Source of the DNA: Lentzea albidocapillata subsp. violacea
Lineage (GTDB): Bacteria; Actinomycetota; Actinomycetes; Mycobacteriales; Pseudonocardiaceae
Reading direction: 5' to 3'
Assembly (NCBI RefSeq): GCF_900100275.1
Contig: NZ_FNET01000004.1
Span: 428,692-492,691 of the forward strand
DNA length: 64,000 nt
Part shown: positions 26,026-34,588 of the stretch, piece by piece
How positions within the stretch are numbered: the stretch's first letter is position 1
Layout of the letters: each line of letters starts with the position of its first letter
Notes under the pieces: model-generated
Seen by the model: the letters and a program-made list of their open reading frames with translations, nothing else
What the model was told of the DNA's origin: nothing
Databases searched by the model: none
Position numbers and translations under genes: made by a program

Positions 26026-26045
26026 GTTGCAACAACGATTTGCAG
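26026..26045. promoter_or_regulatory. Candidate metalloregulator site upstream of cbiM
   Basis: Two TTGCA-type half sites, TTGCAA (26027-26032) and TTGCAG (26040-26045), stand 7 bp apart, and the first is in the palindrome GTTGCAAC. Nickel-sensing Nur proteins of Streptomyces bind TTGCAA-like repeats, though with different spacing as far as I recall. The site lies 58 bp before cbiM and 97 bp before the divergent hydrolase gene. Tentative. Confidence 0.3.
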
Positions 26046-26141
26046 GCAGGAAGGCGGTGGTGATCACACCGCCCGCTAGTCATCGGATGACTTCTGCGGT
26101 TAGATCCGTTCCGCCGCCGCCACGGCACGGAGGGACGAACA

Positions 26142-28379
26142 GTGACAGAGCTGTCGCGTAGAACCTTTTTGTACGGGACGGGCGCGGCCGTCGGGGCCTC
26201 CGCGCTCGGGGCGGGCACTGCGGTCGCAGCCCCCGAAACATCGGGTCACAACGTGCACCGCGACGTCGTCCGGGACGCACGGATGGAGTGGAAAAGACTG
26301 CCGCAGAACTGGGGTGACAGCCCGTTCCTGGCCAACGGCTTCCTGGGCGTCCAGGTCTACGCGGGCCGCACCGCGAACGAGCTGAAACTCATGCTCAGCC
26401 ACTCCGAGGTGCAGGACCAGCGGGAACACTGGGAGGCCGCGGTCGGCCTCTCCCGGCTGCCGATCGGCTACCTGACCCTGCAGTTCGCCGGCGCGATCAC
26501 CGCCGTCGACTGGACGCTCGACCTGTGGAACGCGGAGCTCACCGGCTCCGTGACGACCACGCAGGGCAGCGCCAGGTTCACGATGCTCGTGCACAACTCG
26601 CGAAGCACGTTCCTCGCCTCCGTGAAGGGCGACGTGACCTGGGGTTTCCAGCCGCTGGAGTCGTCGACGACACGTCAGATCCGCAGGCCCGCGGACTACA
26701 CGGCCAACCCGGCGCCGACGCTGGGCACCGCCAACGGCGTCTCCTACGCCGCCCAGCCGCTGCTCGCGGGCGGTGGCTACACAACGGCCTGGCAGACCCG
26801 CAACGGCCGTTTCGCGGCCCACGTGGCGTACACACACCCTGCGGACACACACACGTCCGACGCCATCCGTGAGGTGCGTCAGGCGCTGGCGATCCCGTTC
26901 GAGGTGCTGACGATGCAGCATCGCCGCTGGTGGAACGCCTACTTCGCGAAGTCGCTGGTCTCGGTGCCGGACAAGCTCGTGCAGCGTTTCTACTGGTTGC
27001 AGCTCTACAAGATGGCGGCGGCGACCCGAGCGGACGCGCCGGTCATCTCCGAGTGGGGCCCGTGGTTCCCCGAGCAGGGCAACAGCTGGACGGCCGTGTG
27101 GTGGAACCTCAACGTCCAGATCTCGTATCCGCTGGTCAACGGCTCGAACCACCACGAGCTCGACGCGGTGACGACGACGTTGAAGCGGTTCGAGCACAAC
27201 CTCGAACTCAACGTGAACCCGGCTTACCGCGACGGCGACTCGTACGCGATCTGCCACCCCGGCGACCGCACGCTGCGCTCCGGGCCGCGCTACTGCGGCG
27301 TTCCGGGCGTCGCGCCGAACGACCATACGGGCAATCTTCTGTGGGCCTGCCACAACGTCTGGCTGGGCTATCGGCACACGATGGACAAGAAGATCCTCAA
27401 GGACGTCCTCTTCCCGATCCTGACGAAGGCGGTCAACTACTACGCCCGGTTCCTCGTCGAGGGCGCGGACGGGAAGCTGCATCTGCCGGAGACGCGCTCA
27501 CCGGAGTATGCGAACGCCACGGACACGACGTACGACCTCTCGCTGATCCGCTGGGGTGTGCGCACGCTGCTGTCCATCGAGGAGAACGCGCGCTGGCGTG
27601 ACATCGCGAACCGGCTCGTGCCGTACGCCCAGGGTCCGGACGGCGTGCTCATCGGCAAGGACGTCTCGCTCAACGACTCGCACCGGCACTTCTCGCACAT
27701 GCTGTGGTTCTACCCGCTGCGCGAACTCACCTACGACATGCCGGAGCAGCGCGCGCTCATCAACAAGACGTTCGACCACTGGGTCTCGCGGCAGGAGAAG
27801 TGGGCCGGGTACAGCTACGGCGCCGCGTCCGCGATGGCGTCGGCGATGGGCCGGCCGGAGGAGGCGCTGGCGTTCCTGCGCTACTTCCTCGACCGCAGGC
27901 AGGTCGGCTCGAACGCCGTGCTGACCGAGAACACCTTCTACCGCGAGGGGGGCAACCTCGCGATCGAGTCGCCGTTGATGTCCGGCCAGGCCGTGCTGGA
28001 GATGATGGTCCAGTCGCACAACGACGTCGTGCGCGTGTTCCCGTCTGTTTCGTCCACTTGGGCCGATGCGTCCATCTCGTCGTTGCGCACGCAAGGAGCG
28101 TTCCTTGTGGACGCTTCCCGCTCCGGCGGACGGACCGACTGGGTGAAGGTCCATTCGGAGGCGGGCTCGCCTTTGTTGCTGGAGCACGGAATCACGGGCG
28201 ACATCGACGTCCGCGACACGTGGGGCCGGCGTTTGGACTACAAGACTCGTGGCTCCGCCATCGAAATCCCGCTTCGCCGAGGTCAGAGCGCCGTGGTCTC
28301 CCGTCGCGGCACACGCCCTGACACCTCGCCACGTGATGTGAATGCCAACGGCTCGTCTTCACGTTGGGGACTGCCGTAA
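26142..28379 (+). CDS. Tat-exported GH95-like glycoside hydrolase
   Basis: A 745-residue secreted protein. The Tat signal is SRRTFLYGTGAAVGASALG with cleavage near AVAA (about residue 30). The rest resembles family GH95 and related (alpha/alpha)6-barrel proteins: an N-terminal beta domain with GVQVYAGR, then the barrel with WGPWFPEQGNSWTAVWWNLN, HLPETRSPEY and DSHRHFSHMLW. Relatives act on fucosides or galactosides; the substrate here is uncertain. It starts with GTG 26142 and appears monocistronic. Confidence 0.8.
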   Translation: MTELSRRTFLYGTGAAVGASALGAGTAVAAPETSGHNVHRDVVRDARMEWKRLPQNWGDSPFLANGFLGVQVYAGRTANELKLMLSHSEVQDQREHWEAAVGLSRLPIGYLTLQFAGAITAVDWTLDLWNAELTGSVTTTQGSARFTMLVHNSRSTFLASVKGDVTWGFQPLESSTTRQIRRPADYTANPAPTLGTANGVSYAAQPLLAGGGYTTAWQTRNGRFAAHVAYTHPADTHTSDAIREVRQALAIPFEVLTMQHRRWWNAYFAKSLVSVPDKLVQRFYWLQLYKMAAATRADAPVISEWGPWFPEQGNSWTAVWWNLNVQISYPLVNGSNHHELDAVTTTLKRFEHNLELNVNPAYRDGDSYAICHPGDRTLRSGPRYCGVPGVAPNDHTGNLLWACHNVWLGYRHTMDKKILKDVLFPILTKAVNYYARFLVEGADGKLHLPETRSPEYANATDTTYDLSLIRWGVRTLLSIEENARWRDIANRLVPYAQGPDGVLIGKDVSLNDSHRHFSHMLWFYPLRELTYDMPEQRALINKTFDHWVSRQEKWAGYSYGAASAMASAMGRPEEALAFLRYFLDRRQVGSNAVLTENTFYREGGNLAIESPLMSGQAVLEMMVQSHNDVVRVFPSVSSTWADASISSLRTQGAFLVDASRSGGRTDWVKVHSEAGSPLLLEHGITGDIDVRDTWGRRLDYKTRGSAIEIPLRRGQSAVVSRRGTRPDTSPRDVNANGSSSRWGLP

Positions 28380-28429
28380 CGTCCAAATTCGAACATTCGG
28401 ATTGTGCGTGGACGAGTGGGGTGTGTGCG

Positions 28430-29779
28430 GTGGATCTTCAACACTGGCTCAACGAGGCGCTGGCCAACCACGAGAAGTGGACGGCGGAGTACGGCTCCTT
28501 CACACCCCACTCGTCGTTGCAGGTGGACCCGGCGCTCTTCGGCTCGGCACTCGCCGAACTGCAGGACCGCCTGCGCGACAACTACCCGTTCTTCCACCCG
28601 CGCTACGCGGGCCAGATGCTCAAGCCGCCGCACCCCGCGGCCGTGGTGGGCTACCTGTCCGCGATGCTGATCAACCCGAACAACCACGCCCTGGACGGCG
28701 GTCCGGCGACCGCCGCCATGGAACGTGAGGTCGTCTCGGATCTGGCGACGATGTTCGGCTACGGCGAGCAGCACCTCGGCCACCTGACGTCGAGCGGCAC
28801 GATCGCGAACCTGGAGGCGTTGTTCGTCGCCCGTTCGCTGCATCCGACCCGTGGTGTCGCGTACTCCTCCGAGGCGCACTACACGCACTCACGCATGTGC
28901 GGCGTGCTCGGCATCGAGGGTTTCCCTGTCGCCGTGGACGGCCTCGGACGCATGGATCTGGACGCGCTCGAAGAGCTTCTGAAGACCGGCAAGGTCGGAA
29001 CTGTGGTGGTCACCCCAGGAACTACCGCTTTGGGTGCCATCGAACCGGTGAATCTTGTGCTGGAAGTCGCACGCCGTTACGACGCACGGGTGCACGTCGA
29101 CGGCGCGTACGGCGGCTTCTTCACACTACTGGCAGGCACCGACCTCGCCCCCGAGCCGTGGGAGGCCATCGGCTCGTGCGACTCCGTGGTGGTCGACCCG
29201 CACAAGCACGGTCTGCAGCCCTACGGCTGTGGCGCGGTCCTTTTCCGCGACCCGTCGGTGGGCCGGTTCTACCTGCACGACTCGCCGTACACGTATTTCA
29301 CGTCCGACGAGATGCACCTCGGCGAAATCAGCCTGGAATGCTCGCGGGCCGGCGCCGCGGCGGCCGGTCTCTGGCTGACGCTGCGCCTGCTCCCCCTGAC
29401 CCGCGACGGCCTGGGCGAGGTCCTGGCGGCCGGACGGCGGGCAGCCGTGCGGTGGGCGTCGATCATCCGGGAGTCCGAGGCCCTGGAGCTCTACCAGGAG
29501 CCCGAGCTCGACATCGTCACGTACTTCCCGCGCACCGACCCGCTGACCCTGTCCGCCGTGGACGCGGCCTCGCACCGCGTGATGCAGACGGGCATGAACG
29601 CACCCGTCGACCCGATCTTCCTGAGCGTGGCACGGGCGTCGAAGGGTGCGTTCGCCGCCCGCCACCCCGAGGTCGGGGCCGACGCGGACGGTGCGCGGGT
29701 ACTGCGCAGCGTGCTGATGAAGCCGGAGTCCGAGGACTACCTCGACACCCTGCACGCGCGGGTGCTCAGCCTGCTTTGA
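28430..29779 (+). CDS. PLP-dependent group II decarboxylase-like enzyme
   Basis: A 449-residue fold-type I PLP enzyme of the group II decarboxylase family. The PLP lysine is in VVVDPHKHGLQPYG; upstream lie HVDGAYGG, carrying the conserved aspartate, and HLTSSGTIANLEALF. NYPFFHPRYAGQMLKPPHP is typical of the N-terminal domain. The substrate is undetermined; L-2,4-diaminobutyrate, aromatic amino acid or tyrosine decarboxylases are relatives. GTG 28430 is the likely start; GTG 28421 is an alternative. It converges on a MarR gene across a strong hairpin. Confidence 0.85.
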   Translation: MDLQHWLNEALANHEKWTAEYGSFTPHSSLQVDPALFGSALAELQDRLRDNYPFFHPRYAGQMLKPPHPAAVVGYLSAMLINPNNHALDGGPATAAMEREVVSDLATMFGYGEQHLGHLTSSGTIANLEALFVARSLHPTRGVAYSSEAHYTHSRMCGVLGIEGFPVAVDGLGRMDLDALEELLKTGKVGTVVVTPGTTALGAIEPVNLVLEVARRYDARVHVDGAYGGFFTLLAGTDLAPEPWEAIGSCDSVVVDPHKHGLQPYGCGAVLFRDPSVGRFYLHDSPYTYFTSDEMHLGEISLECSRAGAAAAGLWLTLRLLPLTRDGLGEVLAAGRRAAVRWASIIRESEALELYQEPELDIVTYFPRTDPLTLSAVDAASHRVMQTGMNAPVDPIFLSVARASKGAFAARHPEVGADADGARVLRSVLMKPESEDYLDTLHARVLSLL

Positions 29780-29822
29780 CGACCTGGTCAGGGGCTGGCC
29801 AGACAGCGGACCAACGCCGAAA

Positions 29823-29850
29823 TGGGCGACTCACCTCAGTGAGTCGCCCA
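29823..29850. terminator. Perfect 12-bp bidirectional hairpin
   Basis: TGGGCGACTCAC (29823-29834) and GTGAGTCGCCCA (29839-29850) pair perfectly around a 4-nt loop, CTCA. It lies 43 bp after the decarboxylase-like gene and 12 bp after the converging MarR gene, so it probably terminates both. Confidence 0.85.
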
Positions 29851-29862
29851 CAGCCGCGAGGA

Positions 29863-30438
29863 TCAGCCGTGCTTCGCGCGCCGGCCGGATCGGCGCGGCG
29901 GCAGCGGCGTGTCTCCGCGCAGGTCGAGGCGGCGCTGCTCGCCGTTGGCCTCCAGGTGCGTGACCATGCGGCGCAGCATCTCGGCCAGCGACTGGGCCTC
30001 GGACGACTCCAGCGGGTCGCTGACGAAGACCTCTTCCTCGTTGAACTTGGGGAAGAGGTCGGCCATCAGTTCTTCACCCTCAGGGGTGAGCCGCAGAACC
30101 GCCAGACGCCCGTCGGTCGGGTGGCCCATGCGCTCCAGCAGGCCCCGTGACTGCAGCGTCTTGGCGACGCCCGTCAGGGTTCCCTTGGAGATCCCGGCCT
30201 CCTCGGCGACGTACCGCGTCTCCATCTCGCCCCAGATCCACACGACCCAGAGCACGACGAAGCCGGTCCAGGTCAGATCGCTGGTGCGCAGCACCGAGTT
30301 CTCGAGGTGCTGGCGGATCGCGGTAGCGGCGCGGTGGATGTTCGACACCGCCGCCATCTGTTCGCGATGCAGCGGCACCGCACCGAGTTTGGCCTGGACG
30401 GCTTTCTCGGTCTCGGCAATCGTGTGGTGACCAGACAA
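29863..30438 (-). CDS. MarR-family transcriptional regulator
   Basis: A 191-residue regulator with a winged-helix MarR domain over about residues 30-140 (TRYVAEEAGISKGTLTGVAKTLQSRGLLERM and DGRLAVLRLTPEG). The C-terminal tail is basic (PLPPRRSGRRAKHG). TTG 30438 is preferred because GGGAG precedes it; the frame stays open upstream to 30543. It is divergent from the glutamine-synthetase-like gene with a 302-bp gap, and may regulate it. The ligand is unknown. Confidence 0.8.
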   Translation of the reverse strand: MSGHHTIAETEKAVQAKLGAVPLHREQMAAVSNIHRAATAIRQHLENSVLRTSDLTWTGFVVLWVVWIWGEMETRYVAEEAGISKGTLTGVAKTLQSRGLLERMGHPTDGRLAVLRLTPEGEELMADLFPKFNEEEVFVSDPLESSEAQSLAEMLRRMVTHLEANGEQRRLDLRGDTPLPPRRSGRRAKHG

Positions 30439-30740
30439 CTCAAAGTCTCCCGTGCTCGAGCTCAGGTGTTCCCGGCACAATACTTGCGGTTCCGAACTAT
30501 GTCTGTGATGTGGTGCGAGTCGGTCCGCAACCACTTTGATCACGATCCCACATCGTGCATGATCTCGTGACGGTCGTCACCCGTCCAGTTACGGACTGTT
30601 GCCCGGTGGTGGACGATGAGTGTGGAGCACCCGACGGGGACCAATGGCGGTCATTGCTCCACGGACGGGTCGATAGCGTTTGCCCCTCAACGTTATCCCC
30701 TCCGCGCCAGCGACACACTGTGCCGGAAAGGTAGTTCGAC
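30439..30740. promoter_or_regulatory. 302-bp divergent regulatory region
   Basis: No gene is visible. On the minus strand TATTGT near 30480 could be a -10 for the MarR gene. The stretch 30540-30575 holds the near-palindromic ATCACGATCCCACATCGTGCATGAT, and TGACGGTCGTCA (30568-30579) is a short perfect palindrome. These are possible operators for the MarR or Lrp proteins. Assignment to a regulator is a guess. Confidence 0.35.
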
Positions 30741-32090
30741 GTGGTCGGTGAACAGGTGACACGGGAACTCGCGGCAAGACTGGGCGAGGACGGGATCGAC
30801 GTGGTGCGCGTCGTCTTCCCGGACCTGCTCGGCACCGACCGGGGTCGTGACGTCCTCGTAGAGCACCTACCTGCGGTTACGCAGCGCGGACTGTCCTTCT
30901 GCCGGGCCGTGTACAGCACCACCCCCGGCGGCAAGACCACCGAGAACGGGGGTGTGCTCGACGCCGGTCTGCCCGACGTGATCGTGGTCCCCGACCTCGA
31001 CACGCTGCTCCCGATCCCCTGGGAGCCGGGCGTGGCGTGGTGCATCGGCGACGCGGTGAGCCCGGCCGACGAAAGACCCGTGGACGAATCGCCCCGGCAG
31101 GTGCTGCGCAGGGCGCTGGAAATATTCGAGACCACCGGGCTCACGCCGGTCGTGGGACCCGAGCTGGAATATTTTCTCTGCGAACCGGACGAAGATCGCC
31201 CGAACGGGTGGCGTCCGTACTGTGACGAACCCGGCAACGTCTACGCGACCGGACGCCGCGGCGATTCCGACGGCCATCTGCTGAGAACTCTTCGCACGCT
31301 CAGTTCGGCAGGCCTCCAAACGACCGGAGGCAACCACGAGTACGCCGGCGGGCAGTTCGAAATCAACCTCGTCCATTCGCCCGCCATGGACGCGGCCGAC
31401 CGCGCGTTCCGCTTCAAGACGAGCGTGAAGGAACTGGCCCGGCGCGAAGGCCGGATGGCGACGTTCATGGCCAAGCCGTTCAACGACGGCGGCGGCAGCG
31501 GCTTCCACCTGCACCTGTCGTGCCACGAGAAGGACGGCCGCAACGCGTTCCAGGCGCCCGGCACCACCAGCGGCCTGTCGGACGAGGCGCGCTGGGCCAT
31601 CGGCGGCATCCTCAAGCACGCCCCGGCGCTGGCCGCGCTGCTCAACCCGACGGTCAACTCCTACAAGCGGTTCGGGCCGGACTCGCTCGCGCCGTGGCTG
31701 ATCGACTGGGGCCTCGACAACCGCAGCGCGATGCTCCGGGTGCCGGCCGAACGCGGCGACACGACCCGGCTCGAACTGCGGCTCGGCGACGCGAGCGCCA
31801 ACCCGTACCTCGGCATCGCGGGCCTCATCGCGGCCACCTACCTGGGCATCCGCGACCAGATCGAACCGCCGCGGCCCTCCGCCGGGTACGGCTACGACCC
31901 GTCGAAGGCCCCGACGCTGCCCGCCACGCTGCCGGACGCCCTCGCCTACCTGGAGGAGGACCCGGCGATGGTCGACGTGCTGGGCAAGGACTTCGTGCGG
32001 TCCTATGTGGACTTCAAGTGGGAGGAGGTGGCCCGCTTCCAGCGGTTCGTGACCGACTGGGAGTTCACCGAATACGCGTACCACCTATAG
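30741..32090 (+). CDS. Glutamine synthetase-like ligase (candidate gamma-glutamyl-polyamine synthetase)
   Basis: A 449-residue protein of the glutamine synthetase superfamily, subclass of GlnA3/PuuA-like enzymes. Catalytic elements are VVGPELEYFL, NHEYAGGQFEINL, GGGSGFHLHLS, NSYKRFGPDSLAP and RLELRLGDASANPYL. The adenylylation tyrosine region of true GlnA was not evident. Relatives attach glutamate to putrescine, other polyamines or ethanolamine. The nearby aminotransferase and aldehyde dehydrogenase support a gamma-glutamylated amine pathway. It starts with GTG after GGAAAGG. The helicase gene follows after 10 bp. Confidence 0.85.
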   Translation: MVGEQVTRELAARLGEDGIDVVRVVFPDLLGTDRGRDVLVEHLPAVTQRGLSFCRAVYSTTPGGKTTENGGVLDAGLPDVIVVPDLDTLLPIPWEPGVAWCIGDAVSPADERPVDESPRQVLRRALEIFETTGLTPVVGPELEYFLCEPDEDRPNGWRPYCDEPGNVYATGRRGDSDGHLLRTLRTLSSAGLQTTGGNHEYAGGQFEINLVHSPAMDAADRAFRFKTSVKELARREGRMATFMAKPFNDGGGSGFHLHLSCHEKDGRNAFQAPGTTSGLSDEARWAIGGILKHAPALAALLNPTVNSYKRFGPDSLAPWLIDWGLDNRSAMLRVPAERGDTTRLELRLGDASANPYLGIAGLIAATYLGIRDQIEPPRPSAGYGYDPSKAPTLPATLPDALAYLEEDPAMVDVLGKDFVRSYVDFKWEEVARFQRFVTDWEFTEYAYHL

Positions 32091-32100
32091 TTCACCTGCG

Positions 32101-34587
32101 ATGACTGCACTCACGGACCGGCTCACCTCGATCGCCGACGAAGACGAACTGTTCGACGCCTTCTCCCACTGGGCTACCGAGCGCGGCCTCGCGCTGTACC
32201 CGGCGCAGGAGGAAGCGGTCATCGAGCTCGTCTCGGGGGCCAACGTCATCCTCAGCACTCCCACGGGCTCGGGCAAGAGCCTGGTCGCCATCGGCGCCCA
32301 CCTGGTCGCGATGGCGGCGAACCAGCGCAGCTTCTACACCGCGCCGATCAAGGCGCTGGTCTCGGAGAAGTTCTTCGCGCTGTGCGAGGTGTTCGGGCCG
32401 GAGAACGTCGGCATGATGACCGGCGACGCCAGCGTCAACGACCAGGCGCCCATCATCTGCTGCACCGCGGAGATCCTCGCGAACATCGCCCTGCGCGACG
32501 GCCACACGGCCGACGTCGGCCAGGTCGTGATGGACGAGTTCCACTTCTACAGCGAGCCCGACCGCGGCTGGGCCTGGCAGGTGCCGATCGTCGAGCTGCC
32601 GCAGGCCCAGTTCCTGCTGATGTCGGCGACGCTGGGCGACGTCTCGTTCTTCGAGAAGGACCTGGCCCGGCGCACCGGCAGGCCGACGGCGGTCGTCCGC
32701 TCGGCGCAGCGCCCGGTGCCGCTGAACTTCCAGTACGTCTCCACGCCGTTGCACGAGACGATCGAAGACCTGCTGCACGGCCGTGAGGCGCCGATCTACG
32801 TCGTGCACTTCACCCAGGCCGCCGCGCTGGAGCGCGCGCAGTCACTGATGAGCGTGAACGTCGCCACGAAGCCGGAGAAGGAGCAGATCGCCGCCACGAT
32901 CGGCAACTTCCGGTTCTCGTCCGGGTTCGGCAAGACGCTGTCACGGCTGGTGCGGCACGGCATCGGCGTGCACCACGCCGGCATGCTGCCGAAGTACCGC
33001 CGCCTGGTCGAGCAGCTCGCGCAGGCCGGTCTGCTGAAGGTCATCTGCGGCACGGACACGCTCGGCGTCGGCATCAACGTGCCGATCCGCACCGTGCTGT
33101 TCACGGCGTTGTCGAAGTACGACGGCACGCGCACGCGGATCCTGAAGGCCCGCGAGTTCCACCAGATCGCCGGACGGGCGGGCCGCGCGGGCTACGACAC
33201 GGTCGGCACCGTCGTCGTGCAGGCGCCCGAGCACGAGGTCGAGAACATCAAGGCGCTGGCGAAGGCCGGCGACGACCCGAAGAAGCGCCGCAAGATCGTG
33301 CGCAAGAAGGCCCCCGACGGGTTCGTGTCGTGGAGCGACTCGACGTTCGAACGGCTCGTCGGCGCCGAACCGGAACCGCTGACGTCGTCGTTCCAGGTCT
33401 CCCACGCGATGCTGCTGAACGTGATCGGCCGTCCCCTGGGCGGCGCGTTCCAGGCCATGCGGCACCTGCTGGAAGACAACCACGAGGACCGTCCGAAGCA
33501 GCTCAGGCACATCCGCCGCGCGTTGGCGATGTATCGGGCGCTGGTCGCGGCGGGTGTCGTGGAACGCAACGGCGACGACTTCCGGCTGACGGTCGACCTG
33601 CAGTTCAACTTCGCGCTGAACCAGCCGCTGTCGCCGTTCGCGCTGGCCGCGATCGAACTGCTCGACCGCGAGGCACCGGGCTACGAGCTCGACGTGCTGT
33701 CGGTGATCGAGTCCATTCTGGACAACCCGCGGCAGATCCTGGGCGCGCAGGAGCACAAGGCACGCGGCGAGGCGATCGGCGCGATGAAGGCCGAGGGCAT
33801 CGAGTACGACCAGCGGATGGAACTGCTGGACGAGGTCACGTACCCGAAGCCGCTCGCCGACCTGCTCGACGCCGCGTTCTTCACCTATCGCCGCGGCCAC
33901 CCGTGGGTCGGCGACTACGACCTGTCCCCCAAGTCCGTCGTGCGGGACATGTACGAGCGCGCGATGACGTTCACGGAGTACGTGTCGTTCTACGGCCTGG
34001 CGCGCTCCGAGGGCCTCGTCCTGCGGTACCTGGCCGACGCCTACAAGGCGCTGTCGCAGACGGTGCCGGACGAGGCGAAGACCGAGGAGCTCAACGACCT
34101 GATCTCGTGGCTGGGCGAGCTCGTCCGCCAGGTCGACTCGTCGTTGATCGACGAGTGGGAGAAGCTCACCAACCCGGACGCCCCGGTCGAGGAGGTCCGC
34201 GCCGACCTCCCGCCCGCGGTCACCCGCAACGTCCGCGCGTTCCGCGTCCTGGTCCGCAACGCGCTGTTCCGCCGCGTCGAACTGGCCGCGAAGCGCGACT
34301 GGTACTCACTCGGCGAGCTCGACCACGAGTCGGGCTGGACGGCCAAGGAGTGGATGGACGCGCTGGAGCCGTACTTCGAGGAGCACTCGGACATCGGCGC
34401 GGGCCCGAACGCGCGCGGCCCGGCGTTCCTGATCATCAACGTCGAGCGCGAGCGCTGGGTGTGCCGGCAGATCTTCGAGGACCCGGCCGGGGACAAGGAC
34501 TGGGGCTTCAACGCCGAGGTCGACCTGGCGGCGTCGGACGAGCTCGGCGAGGCGGTCGTGACGATCACGGACGTCGGCCGCCTCTGA
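32101..34587 (+). CDS. DEAD/DEAH-box helicase with DUF3516
   Basis: An 828-residue superfamily 2 helicase. Motif I is STPTGSGKS, motif II is the unusual MDEFHFY, motif III is MSATLGD, and the helicase C domain has HHAGMLPKYRRLVEQL and QIAGRAGRAGYD. The C-terminal half is the actinobacterial DUF3516 region, probably RNA- or DNA-binding. Mtr4/Ski2-like features suggest an RNA-related role, but that is not proven. It is 10 bp from the ligase gene although the products look unrelated, so co-transcription may be incidental. It converges on the aminotransferase with one base between the stops. Confidence 0.9.
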   Translation: MTALTDRLTSIADEDELFDAFSHWATERGLALYPAQEEAVIELVSGANVILSTPTGSGKSLVAIGAHLVAMAANQRSFYTAPIKALVSEKFFALCEVFGPENVGMMTGDASVNDQAPIICCTAEILANIALRDGHTADVGQVVMDEFHFYSEPDRGWAWQVPIVELPQAQFLLMSATLGDVSFFEKDLARRTGRPTAVVRSAQRPVPLNFQYVSTPLHETIEDLLHGREAPIYVVHFTQAAALERAQSLMSVNVATKPEKEQIAATIGNFRFSSGFGKTLSRLVRHGIGVHHAGMLPKYRRLVEQLAQAGLLKVICGTDTLGVGINVPIRTVLFTALSKYDGTRTRILKAREFHQIAGRAGRAGYDTVGTVVVQAPEHEVENIKALAKAGDDPKKRRKIVRKKAPDGFVSWSDSTFERLVGAEPEPLTSSFQVSHAMLLNVIGRPLGGAFQAMRHLLEDNHEDRPKQLRHIRRALAMYRALVAAGVVERNGDDFRLTVDLQFNFALNQPLSPFALAAIELLDREAPGYELDVLSVIESILDNPRQILGAQEHKARGEAIGAMKAEGIEYDQRMELLDEVTYPKPLADLLDAAFFTYRRGHPWVGDYDLSPKSVVRDMYERAMTFTEYVSFYGLARSEGLVLRYLADAYKALSQTVPDEAKTEELNDLISWLGELVRQVDSSLIDEWEKLTNPDAPVEEVRADLPPAVTRNVRAFRVLVRNALFRRVELAAKRDWYSLGELDHESGWTAKEWMDALEPYFEEHSDIGAGPNARGPAFLIINVERERWVCRQIFEDPAGDKDWGFNAEVDLAASDELGEAVVTITDVGRL

Positions 34588-34588
34588 C

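Noticed and set aside
28385..28404. Possible LexA or Lrp operator (CAAATTCGAACATTCGGATTG) before the decarboxylase-like gene
   Set aside because: It is only a loose inverted repeat and does not fit the GAAC-N4-GTTC LexA pattern.
30439..30740. CRISPR-like or tandem repeats in the long divergent gap
   Set aside because: Only short palindromes are present; no regularly spaced repeats.
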